Made by a program: the position numbers and the translations under genes | Notes under the pieces: generated by a model | What the model saw: only the letters and a program-made list of their open reading frames with translations | What the model was told of the DNA's origin: nothing | Database searches by the model: none | Shown: piece after piece, positions 11,015 to 64,000 of the stretch | Layout of the letters: every line of letters starts with the position of its first letter | How positions within the stretch are numbered: the first letter of the stretch is position 1 | Assembly (NCBI RefSeq): GCF_036324505.1 | Contig: NC_086354.1 | Location: 25,045,707 to 25,109,706, forward strand | Source: Eleginops maclovinus | Taxonomy: Eukaryota; Chordata; Actinopteri; Perciformes; Eleginopidae | Direction of reading: 5' to 3' | Length of the DNA: 64,000 nt

Positions 11015-12234
11015 ACAGCTGCAGACAGAAAGGAGCTGTTTGTTTGTAATAAATAAATGTAATTTCACAGGGATGATTGTCCTGGCGCTGCGGGGATGCT
11101 GCATGTGTTTAAAACCATGGTTCCCCTGTCTTCTGAACTTGATCCTTGGCTCTTCTTCGGTGGTGTTGTAGCTGTCACAGTGGACAAAGAAGACACAGTG
11201 CTCCAGTCCTGGCTTTACACAGATCATTATTTTAAAGAATGCATTACCTGCACTTTAAATGGAACTTTTCCGGTGACAAATGGTGTAAAAATACAAAAGA
11301 ATCCTGAACCTGGAGCAGCTAATTCATTCTGGCTCTGTGTGACGAGATGTAAATGTGAATCTGTGAGAGTGTGAACGCTCAGAGGAAAGATCTGACAAGT
11401 CAATCTCAGGCTCAGCGGATCACCTTTATTCGACATGTGTATAGTTGACTTCTCCTGCAGTACGTGCACAGTGGTCTTGCAGCATAATCTTGCACTCATT
11501 TATTCATACTCTTCTCTTCTTGTAATCTGTGTCGTTGCTTAATGTCTAATATATATTCATGTTGCATTGTTGGAGGAGCATGGGACTTTCATTGTCATAT
11601 CACTGTAGCCATACAACCATAAAGCCTTTGAATGCTTCGAATCAGAAGTGTTTCTGGCACAGAAGAAGAAAACGTGTTATAGCTTCAGAATAGAAGTCTT
11701 CTGGTGGTTGCTTTGCTGTCAAACTTCCAAAATAAAAGCCCATCTCTGATATTAGGGGCTTAAGTCTTATTGTATAATGGAAAATGACTATACTTATACA
11801 TTTAAAACAGTTCTTTTGAGTATTGTAATTGCTGACTGTTCATCTGTTGAAGAAGAAGTGTGCAGATGAAAATATCTGAATTGAGTCGTGGTTCCTCCTC
11901 TCTCTTCCACAGTTTGCTTGAAGGGCTGAATTGTGCTCGGCTAATGCATCACAAACAGATGGAGCCCAACGCAATCACTCCGGAGAGGCGTCTCCATCTC
12001 TTCCTCGTTGAGAAATAAATCAGAATGATGGTTTCTGGCGTCAGTGGGGCTACAGTATGCAGGAGGAGGAAAGGCTGCAGAGACACGACTCAGAATCACA
12101 GTTCCAGCAGAAAGCCTTCAGATCCTTTACCGCAGCAGTAAAACTACACCCTGCAAATACTCCATCCCATAGAAGCCAGGCATTTGGTCATTGCAGAATA
12201 GGGAAAGCACTCCTTACCCCGGCATTCATCCCTT

Positions 12235-12540
12235 CTGCCTTTTCATCCCTTCATCTTTACATCCCAGACCCTTCAAGCCCTTCATCCTTCCCTTTATCCC
12301 ACCTTACATCCTTTCATCCCCTCACCTCTTTTTCCTATATCCCTTCTACCTTTTCATCCCCCCCTACACACATCCCTTTAACCCTGCATTCTTTCCTACA
12401 TAAATCCTTCCCTTCCTACATCCCTCCATCCCTTCATCCCTACATCCCTTCATCCCTCCATCCCTTTAACCCTTCTATTCCTTCATCCCTACATCCCTTT
12501 TTGATCCCTTCATTCTTCCCCACATACAGTACATCCCTTC
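12235..12540. repeat. Low-complexity CATCCCTT-rich block
   Basis: Irregular repeats of 'catcccttcatccc' and relatives. The Ser/Pro/Phe/His-rich frames across it are by-products. Confidence 0.9.
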
Positions 12541-13487
12541 CGGATTGTCTCAAACACCTGCAGTATTTCCCAGTCTCATTAAAGACATCCCATAGTTTCC
12601 CTTCCCTAATAAAGCTGTGTATCAGGTCTCTTCTGCTCTCAGACTGCAGATAATTGGAGATCAAATCGGACACAGAGTGTTTTTATCCTCCCCCGTCTTC
12701 ACACGCTCTCATGCAGCCGGTTGGTTTTATCGCTCTGTGGGAATAATAGGGGTCGCGGTGTTTTAGTTTTAGTGGCCAATAAATTTCACGTTTGACAAAC
12801 TGCTGCTGAGATCTTTCGGTGAAAGGTCGTACTGTAAATTCCCCCGGGAGCCAAGCTGGATGATTGGCATTTCATTTATCGTCACAGGAGTGAATCTGCG
12901 GGACTCTGCTGAACCAACAGGTTTTCCTCCAGCCTACACAGTTAGTGATTTCATTTAAGAAGCAAAGGAATGAGATCAGTGGAGACGGAGAGGGAGATAA
13001 AAGAAAGGTGGATTTAAATGATAACAGTATTAGAGTTATAGAGTAATGCTCCTATACTATAGACTATACTGTATGACAGGGATTTTTTGCATGTGATTTG
13101 GCACATCGTTTCTATTTCTTTAAACGGGTCTGCACCTTTCGGCCGCTGTAGAGTGGGAAGGGAAAAAAGGCTTTAATAATCAATCAATGTTTAAATGAAG
13201 GAGTGAAATCACTCTGCTAACACCTTTGAGTGCATTTAAATCTTTTAGGACCTAATTATTTAAATACGGCTAATGTTGCTCAACATTTGCTTCAATGCCC
13301 GGTGCACTTCCTGGAGGATTGGGTCGAACGTGCCGTACCATGACAGAAACCGGCTATATTATGCAAACACATGCATTCAATCAAAGCAAACCATGAATGT
13401 TTCTGCACCGTCCTGACAAATACCAATGAAGAGCTTTTATATTATGGCATAGGGTTCTTTTGGTTTTGGTATTTTAAGTATATTGTA

Positions 13488-13562
13488 TTACCTGTGTACT
13501 ATTACCTGTGTACTATTACCTGTGTACTATTACCTGTGTACTATTACCTGTGTACTATTACT
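13488..13562. repeat. 14-bp tandem repeat, five copies
   Basis: Unit 'tactattacctgtg', nearly perfect. Confidence 0.95.
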
Positions 13563-14252
13563 AGGTGAAATTAAAGTCTACTCTTAACGTCTTGAGATTG
13601 AAGCAAAATATCTGAATCGCAGTTCATGGAGGTTTCACGAGAACTTTATTTATACAAAAACAAAATGATTAATGTCTGGAGTTGCTGATACAGCCCACAG
13701 GCCAAAACAACAACACAGCTCTCACTCAGCTGACCTCTCTCTGTAAAGCATTCCAACTGGATTGAGATGATTGTAAAAATGACAGCAAAACACAACATGG
13801 AAACTGAGCTGTAATTAAAAGTGAAAAAAGGGAAACAAATGCAACGGATGAAACCCTATTTAAACCCAAATGCTATTGATCTACTTCATTAATGTTCCAT
13901 CGGTACAGTTTCACTCAGCAGACACAATAATACAGCAGGATGTGAAATTAAAGCTATACAGGAAGTGCATTTTTCAGAATAAGACGCCGTTCTAATATAT
14001 ATCAACAGCGCTATAAGCTTCTACAGAAACATCTCCTCTTTTAATCACTCCAGGAGAATACAGTCAGCATGCCCACTAAACTTCAAATTAAAATATATAG
14101 ATATCAAGCAGCAAAGCCGGACAAAATACAACATCCATACATTCAGCAAAAAGCCTTAAAGCCACTCCCTCCACTTTCAAGAGTCATTACAGTCTGACGT
14201 CACCGAGGGACTGTGTTGCACAAATATATCATCCTAACCCTTAGTAGTTTTA

Positions 14253-14253
<1 letters not shown>

Positions 14254-14288
<35 letters not shown>

Positions 14289-14293
14289 GCTGC
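14254..14293. repeat. (CTG)11 tract, CAG in the cavin4 sense
   Basis: Eleven uninterrupted CTG units then CCG CTG CCG. It lies in the presumed cavin4 3' flank, not in a coding exon. Confidence 0.97.
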
Positions 14294-14509
14294 CGGTGTT
14301 AATATTAGTCTTTTAGCTTTAATCAAAGCCTCAACGTTTTATTTGAACTCCAACGGAAGTCCAACAGACACCAAACACTTTGGGGAAATGTAGTTTTCAT
14401 ACAAATGAAGCTTTGTATAAAAGCGTCAACTAATGAAGGGTGTCAAGTGTAATGTTGAATATTGCCATTTGGTGCAGCCATTAAAATATGGGGTAAATAT
14501 GAGGCCCTA

Positions 14510-14850
14510 TTCTGCTCTCTGTGGTGTTCCCTTTTTCTGTAGTGTGTTCTAAAGGTTTTAGGGTATGTAAATGGTCTGCAAAGGCTTAAATCCTTGTGTC
14601 ACACACTAGCCCCCCGGCCTGAAACGCCTCCATTGGACTCCTTAGTTTACTACCGGAACATAGTGACATCACTACGGAATACTCACGCTCCTATGGGCTA
14701 GCGCTGAAACCCATTGTATAGGCTAAGGGGCGGGACATCTCTTAGCAGTTGACCAATCACAGCCGACCCTTTTTAAACATTGAAGACATGTCACAGTAGA
14801 GACCCTTTATAATAACTGAACCTGAACAGGACTGGGCCTCTTTAAAGGTT
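14510..14850 (+). repeat. Dispersed element A, fullest copy
   Basis: Words shared with other copies: 'gtaaatggtctgcaaaggct', 'gggctagcgctgaaacccat', 'ctaaggggcgggacatctct', 'gaccaatcacagc'. Its end at 14795-14848 carries a single unit related to the 57-bp minisatellite ('gtagagaccc', 'acctgaaca', 'ctctttaaag'). Other copies lie near 20.44, 44.03 (reverse), 49.52, 53.62, 55.60 (reverse) and 62.10 kb (reverse). Confidence 0.7.
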
Positions 14851-15910
14851 TCCCTCAGCGGAAACTTGAACACGATTTTTTTTAAAACACATAAAACAGA
14901 CAGATTTTTAGTCGTCTTTTTAATGCCGTTGGTACGGTGGCCTTGAAGGTCAAAACACAACACAATTATTTAAAAAATGACAACCATGTAGTTGTGTTTT
15001 TTGAAATGTGAAGTCATTTTAAAATGTAGTTTTGATCCTCATGGCCACCGTACTTTGGCGCTGTCTCGTTTATTTTACGTTAACGAAGACACCATCGCAT
15101 TTTTATATTTCTTCAACAATGTTGTGACGGATCCGACGCTCCCAGTAAACACAATCAAAATGTAGTTTAATTGTGATTACGGTGACTACACTGTCATTTA
15201 TTTTATTTGTAGCCCTGTTTTACCCAACGTCCTGAACATTTCACTGATGTTTAACACGGGTGAAATGAACTCTGGGTAATGAAGTCCCAAACAGCTTTAG
15301 TGCCTATCTAAGCGATCGCTGATGCTACCTTCAAGCACCTCTAAACTTCCCACAATTTTGCATACAGAAACCAGTCTGACGTTTGAATCCATATCCGTTA
15401 CTTTATCTCCTCAGCGGGCGTCTCAGAGACCAGCTGAGGCCCGCAGCGACCGAATTTCACCTCCCAGATTTTTGGCAGTATGTACAACATTATATGAACA
15501 TCCAGATAAAAGATCAATCAATCATCAATCGTCCTCAGTCAACCATTTCTTTACCTTCCAGGCTTACAGTGCAAATCCCCCCTGACCCTGGTTATAATCC
15601 CGCCAATTTAGACCAATAATTATTATCCAACAAACTTTGCTTTCCTTCATTTAAAATAAAGGTCATTACATTCATGTCCCGCTGTTTGAATCATAGGATT
15701 CCACACCCTGAAATCCAGTTTTAATAAATAACCAGTTCGTATTCGGATGAGTACCGAAAAGCCCACTTCAAGAGTTTCTTCCGTCTTTAAAACATTCTTG
15801 CAGATAAGAGTGTCCATCGTCGTGGATGTCGACCAATCGCAGACCTTCTCTCTAAATCCTCGGGGTTACGAGGTTACTTCCGGTGTCCCGCCTCCTCTTC
15901 CTGTCCGATC

Positions 15911-23868
<7,958 letters not shown>

Positions 23869-24110
23869 TACGATGATATTGGAGGGTCTGTCTTTTCGAA
23901 TACCTCAAAACGTGTTGCAGATGGGAACGGGACCAGGAGTTACCAGCAGGGAGACCGGAGAGTGGAAACACCCGACCGCAGTGACCCAAACTCAGGTCTG
24001 GGGACAAGAGAGAGGCGAAACTCCACCTACCCCTTTTAAAAAAGGCCTCGGGATCCAAAGGGAACCTGCAGTGCTCTCACGAACCACCCCGGGCTAAAAA
24101 TAAAACCTCT
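23869..24110 (-). promoter_or_regulatory. Putative cavin4 core promoter and 5'UTR
   Basis: On the transcript strand a TATA-like TTTTTTAAAAGG lies at about 24036-24048, and a perfect MEF2 consensus CTAAAAATAA (plus-strand reading) lies at 24094-24103, about 230 bp above the ATG. There is no upstream ATG between the TATA-like box and the start codon. E-boxes CAGCTG (24251-24256) and CACGTG (24260-24265) lie further up. This fits a muscle gene; function is inferred. Confidence 0.5.
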
Positions 24111-25740
24111 CTGTAAGGCGACACTTTGGACATTTTGGGAAGATGCAATGCATGATTGGAAACCCCCGTCCCGGTCCTGCGCCACTTTGTTTAAAGCCAC
24201 GCGCACTGATTCATCATTTTATGCTATTTTTGCACACATGTTCATGCTAGCAGCTGCGCCACGTGTTCATCAACAGCAGCTTAGCCGCGCTTCTGCAGCC
24301 CTGCAGGGACGCATGCAAAGCGGCCACAGTTGTCTGGTGTGATTACACGGCGTTGGAATGCGTTTTTGGGGGATTAAAGCATTGCAGCGCTGCCCTTTTT
24401 ACTTTCCCCTGGGCAGCAGAGTCCGAGCATTGGCAGTGACTGAGATCTGAAGCTCTTTATAGAGGAGGGAGTGTCAAAGTGACGCCGTTTTAACACTCGC
24501 TGCTCTCAACAGCCACAGCCAACACTTCAATATGTTCATGACAGGAATCATTATTGGTCTCTAGCTCAGTTTGAGAAAGTCATGAACGATCTTTCTCATA
24601 CATTCACAGCAGAAAGATCGTTCTTGAACACCCTGGAAGGCTAAAGGGTTAGCGTTACGACGCTTTGACTAGCCATGGTCCATTTGGTTTTCTGAATCAG
24701 AGTGAAGATGTACTTTTACTGTGTTTTCAGTTTGGTTTCAGCTTCTCGGTGCAGAAACTGAAACAAAAAGAACACAGGGCTGCAAATGTAATTTAGGAAA
24801 GCCTTCCCTATCAGTTGGTTATTTGTCCGGGTCTTTGCAGAGACAGTGATGGGTTTCTGTACAGTGTGGAGAAGACTGATTGCTGTCGACTGAAGCCAGC
24901 AGCTGCTCCTGTCCCTGAATACCCCCCCCACCCTCCTCAGAAAGTCCCACCCCCAACCCCTGCTCTATAACTCTATATTTACTCCAGTATAGCGTGCCTG
25001 AGTGCCTGTGCCCCATGTAGAAATGTACCACACACACACATTGGTGTATTTTCACATGGAGGCGGGGTGACCTCTGCTCCGCTTCTGGATCCTGCAAATG
25101 AGCAGTTCTTAATTAGACTGTCAATTAACAACGTAGAACACCCCAACCCCCCCCCCCTCTCCCCGGACAGGTGGGTGACCACTGATAATGAAGACATGCC
25201 TGGAGGACACATTCAACCTCATCTGTGCTCGTTTTTAAAACCACTAAGTCCCATTAGCAATTAGCAAGGGTAGATATTTAACATCAATGAGAGGAGCGGG
25301 AACGATAGGATCCCATTTTCCTCTTCCCAGTTCTCCCTGGTTATTCAACAGTGCAGACATGTCCTCGTCAATTTCCCCCAGTGTTTTAGTGTCTTCAAAC
25401 CAAAGCCTTTGTCTGAGTCATGCTGTTGTGAGTCCTGTGCCTTTTGAGAAAATGGGTCCAATTTTACCTTGATGACTATCGGGAGAATAAACATATTCTG
25501 TGTCGTTTCTCCCCCCAAAAATACACGTTTTTCTCCTGCCAGGCTGAAAGCAGTTCACACGTTACATGGTTAATGCCTCAGACGGACTCTTTGTAGATTC
25601 TGCACCATCAACTTTAATTAGTATGGAATCAGGACACCGTGTCTCTGTGGAGCCAAAACACTGTTTCATATGTCCGTGCACTGAAGAGCCTCCTGTGGCT
25701 GTTCACACGGGTCACTGTCAATAACATGCGTTTCCTCAGT
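24110..25740. other. Intergenic region between tmeff1 and cavin4
   Basis: No gene recognised. Contains a hairpin (24584-24623) and C-rich runs near 24925 and 25145. Distal regulatory sequence for cavin4 could lie in the first few hundred bases. Confidence 0.4.
24584..24623. other. 13-bp stem hairpin
   Basis: GAACGATCTTTCT and AGAAAGATCGTTC are separated by 14 nt. A partly competing arm TGAGAAAG lies just upstream. Probably an inverted-repeat relic. Confidence 0.7.
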
Positions 25741-25742
25741 CA

Positions 25743-25743
<1 letters not shown>

Positions 25744-25811
<68 letters not shown>
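25744..25811. repeat. (CA)n microsatellite
   Basis: About 34 CA units in the intergenic region downstream of tmeff1. Confidence 0.99.
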
Positions 25812-25813
<2 letters not shown>

Positions 25814-26369
25814 AAGTGGAATATGCTGTAAAATGAGGACAGTGTCAGACAAACCCCGCAGGAGTAAATAAAAGGAACACTTCACTGAAATGACACATCG
25901 GCACTCGGGGGGCGGGGGGGTACATTAAAAAACATTTCCTTTTTTATTTTGGCAGAGACTAAAAATAGCCTCTGGAAGTCTACATGCAGAATATTAACAT
26001 GTCAAACACATTCTAGTCACATTTAGAGAAGTCACGGCTGCGATGGTGGACAACACGAAGAAACACGCTGCCCAGGGGAGGCTGACCTACGACCTGTAGA
26101 CTAACACCTTACACAAAGTCCTGTGTCGGAAAACAAAAGAAACACGCACAGCATCCGACTCTTCAGATCAAAAACTGGAATATTTCCCCACCGACTCGAG
26201 GTCAGGAATGAAGCGGAGAGTGATGCTCGACTCAGTCCGGATACTCTCCTTCCCACACTGCATGTTGACACCGAAACCTTCAGCAGTGGGTCGATTCCAA
26301 AAGAAAGGATGGGACTTTTACAGATGAGGGTTAGGGCCACATGTGAAGGCTTCCTCTTAAAGTTGTGAG

Positions 26370-28424
26370 AAATACTTTTATTATTCATCATTTATTTCTC
26401 TTAAATTAGACTTCTTAGATATCTTGCCGCAAAATTCAAGCAAAACTAAATCAGACTCTTTTTCCAAAAATTCTAAGATGACTTTTTTTGGGGACTTTTC
26501 TCAAAATTCCGAGATTTTCTTTCCCGACTTTATTTCCTCTGAATTTTGAGGGTTTTTTTCTCAAATTTCTGAGAGTTTAAAAAAATGTTGACTTTTTTGA
26601 ATGTTTCCTCGCAATTCAGTGAAAATGAATTCCTCAGGATCAGACATTAATCTCAGAACTTGAACATACATGTGGCCCTTCTCCTCTTCCATAGTCTTTG
26701 ATATAAAACGCACAAACGTCACACAGATTATCACAAGGAGCATCACAGGAAAGCATCGCCACTCATCGGATGCCGGTTCCTGTGGATTGTTGTTGACTTT
26801 CTACATACACTATTTGTCTTTCTTTTTCTCCGATCTGATCGCCTAAATTAATACCAAAAGGAAAACAGGGTCTTTAGGTCATAATCTTACTGTAAAGTCA
26901 TTTCTTCGTTCTATTATTATCAGATTCCCGTGCCTGGAATGTCTCGCTGTGGAGCAAACGAAAAACAAAAACAAATTCTCACATTCAAAGAAAAGCCTGG
27001 AGTACTCATCTCTGCAACCAGGACTCTGCGGTTACAGCTTAAGAACCATTTCAGTCTTTAAAACCTCAAAGCCAGCGACACACTTCCTTTACAATCCTCT
27101 GAATTTGGGTGTTTTGTACGAAGACGCCTTCCTTTAAAATCAACACAATCAGAACAACAAAATACTCCAATGTCTCCCACTTCTACTCACTTCTACTCTG
27201 CTTTCCGCTGGACACCAAACGTGTTTGTACCAGAAGAAAGCGGGGGTTCAACTTATATTTCTGCTGACATTTTTAGAGTTTTCTAGATCAGTTTATGTGC
27301 TTGGAATGTCTCGCTGTGGAGCAAATGCTAAACTGAAACAAACTAAAGTAGAAAAATACTGAATATTTCTCCCACATTCAAAGGTAAACCGTGATTACAG
27401 CCATCTCTGCCACCAAGGTGTTCTCCGATTACATTTGCAGTCTTTGAAACCTAAAAACAGGCGACACACTTCCTTTACAATCCTCTCAATTTGGGTGTTT
27501 TCGTACGAAGATGCAAAAACATGCCTTGGATTCAACACAATCTGTGTTTCAGAAGAACGTACTGAAACTTCCGCTCCTCTTTTTGTTATTTTCAGACAGT
27601 TTTTTTCCAAACTTTAAACATTCCTTTCTTCAAACACATCGTGAACCTCCCCCTGTCACTGTCCTCCGTTTGTCAGTCTGAATATTTTGGATGTCCATCT
27701 TCGAATTTGTCTGAAAAGGAGGAGGCGTCGAGGCCGTCGGCTCTTCTTTTCAAAAAGGTTTCAAACTACACCACAGTACACAGTTTTCACAAGTCATGCG
27801 GATATATATACAGGAACTAGAACATTTGAAACAAAAGTAACAAAAGCTACTCTGAAGAAAAGGATCCTTAGAGTAGTAACTCATGATTAGCTTGTTGGAA
27901 CACAGTGACGTCTTTAGAGAATAAAGTATAAACGTTTCTGCATCACTGGCCGGCCCCGAACTCCTTCAATTAGAAAACACACTGCCTTTGGTGGTCAGCT
28001 GCACAGGTATTAAAACCGGGCCGTACAAATCATCACGTTCCAATAAATAGCACATTCGAGAGGGGCGGACATTTCTCCAGTTTACCAAAAGTACCGTCTT
28101 TATAAAGCGTCTACCTCCAGAGAAGCAGAGTGACGTGATTAAGACAGCGGACACGGGAACGACGTAAAGTGACAGCGGGGGGGTTTGAAGATTCGCCTCC
28201 TTGTTCTCGATCTTCCGGCAAAGAAAGAAAATGATTTCCATCCAAAAATCTCAAATGAAACAGGAGGGAAAGTAAGTAAGGCCCCTTAAATAAATATTCT
28301 CATTCTTCTTTTCTTTATGGTTTCTCAGGAGGAAAAACAAAACACCAAACATCTACCGTTTAAAAAATGCTATTCCCACGGCGTAAGAAAAACGGTTTTA
28401 AAAAAAGGACCCGGACCAACGCGG
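26370..28424 (-). other. Putative tmeff1 3'UTR
   Basis: Continuous with the last tmeff1 exon and mostly free of the dispersed repeats seen elsewhere. Candidate AATAAA signals on the minus strand lie near 26380-26396. It contains a diverged direct duplication (26931-27130 and 27298-27515). The extent is inferred from sequence character only. Confidence 0.35.
26931..27515. repeat. Diverged direct duplication, about 367-387 bp apart
   Basis: Both halves share 'ggaatgtctcgctgtggagc', 'cacattcaaag', 'cgacacacttcctttacaat' and 'tttgggtgttttgtacgaag' (with one C inserted in the second). Small indels shift the offset from 367 to about 387. Confidence 0.85.
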
Positions 28425-63478
<35,054 letters not shown>

Positions 63479-64000
63479 GATGCGGAGTCTGGCTGCAGGT
63501 GGAGGAATAATCCCTGCTTGAACCGAGGAGAAGATGGAGGAATGTGCGCAGAGCTCAGTTTCCGCTCCGGTTCGTGCAGAAAGGAAGCGGCAGAATTCCC
63601 CCCATCCGTCCGTCCTTCCTCCGCAGCTCCGCGTGTCTCCTCACGTGGATTTATGCACCACGAGCGCGTCCCTAAATCCCCCCCCCACCAGTCAGGGTGG
63701 TGACCATGAGTCGCGGTGTTTGCCTCGGCGCGGCGGGGAGCGGTGGCGCAGCGCAGAGGACGCGGTGAAGGTAAGCGAGAAGCAGCTGCAGACACCACAA
63801 CAAAGAGATCCGGACTGAGAGAGGGGGGGGCTGAAGAGAGGAGGATGACGTGTCAGGAGGGAGGCAACACTCCCCTCCACCTCCACGCCCCTTACGCACG
63901 CGCACACACACCTTAAACACACAACATATGTCAGTGTATTTAACCTGAGGAAGAGGGTTAGATGTTACCGACCAACTGGTGATCTTCCATAATGAGAGGC
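63479..64000 (-). promoter_or_regulatory. Putative tmeff1 5'UTR and CpG-rich promoter
   Basis: GC- and CpG-rich sequence flanks exon 1 (about 63330-63800) with no clear TATA box, as expected of a CpG-island promoter. The ATG at 63478 has A at -3. Poly-C and (CA) words lie at 63680 and 63900. Transcription start not determinable. Confidence 0.4.

Larger units (their letters stand above)
13640..15910 (-). other. Putative cavin4 3'UTR / downstream flank
   Basis: No other gene is seen here. On the minus strand the first convincing poly(A) context is ATAAATAAAG at about 13648-13657. Nearer AATAAA hexamers exist at about 15186 and 15070. If the distal one is used, the 3'UTR would be about 2.25 kb and include an element A copy (14510-14850) and a CAG run. 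The extent is inferred. Confidence 0.3.

Noticed and set aside
10913..11227. Poly-Gln open frame on the minus strand
   Set aside because: Only a (CAA)n tract in otherwise anonymous sequence; no homology or splice context recognised.
12057..12653. 198-codon Ser/Pro/His-rich frame
   Set aside because: Runs through CATCCCTT low-complexity repeats; no domain or splice signals.

Overview
The window is vertebrate nuclear DNA and almost certainly from a ray-finned fish, probably a percomorph. Three split genes with GT-AG introns and vertebrate family signatures lie on the minus strand. The rest is dominated by CA/TG microsatellites, by minisatellites and by dispersed elements of teleost type (hAT-like 'AGTACTT' MITEs, elements containing 'gctagcgctccaacacattg', a LINE reverse-transcriptase relic). 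There is no sign of bacterial, phage or plasmid DNA. I found no new multi-gene system; the unusual content is how repeats sit on splice sites, the start codon, the stop codon and introns of ordinary genes.

Layout, read in the direction of transcription (descending coordinates). (1) tmeff1 (tomoregulin-1), 63478 to 28425, ten coding exons and 361 codons. It has a signal peptide, two follistatin/Kazal modules, a shortened EGF module, one membrane span and a conserved basic tail. Intron 1 is 16.8 kb. The 9.3-kb intron before the EGF exon is about four-fifths minisatellite: a 6.3-kb array of a 35-bp unit and a 1-kb array of a 37-bp unit. (2) cavin4 (MURC; muscle caveolar coat protein), 23868 to 15911, two exons and 334 codons, with a MEF2-type site and a TATA-like box upstream. 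Its 7-kb intron holds a 72-bp and a 57-bp minisatellite. The tmeff1-then-cavin4 tandem order matches the human 9q31 neighbourhood. (3) ift57 (intraflagellar transport IFT-B subunit), 7394 to 2080, eleven exons and 416 codons, with a 32-bp minisatellite touching its 5' end and a 30-bp minisatellite supplying its stop codon. A partial second copy of ift57 exons 8-10 lies upstream at about 8.94-9.91 kb between two long CA tracts.

The 72-bp and 57-bp minisatellites each occur twice (about 19.5 and 47.4 kb; about 20.6 and 57.1 kb). Single-copy ancestral forms of the units can be seen in dispersed elements elsewhere in the window (about 0.7 kb and 14.8 kb), so the arrays probably grew inside copies of interspersed elements.

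The three genes do not form one pathway: tmeff1 is a membrane modulator of TGF-beta/Nodal-type signalling, cavin4 is a muscle caveola protein and ift57 is a cilium protein. They are neighbours, not an operon.
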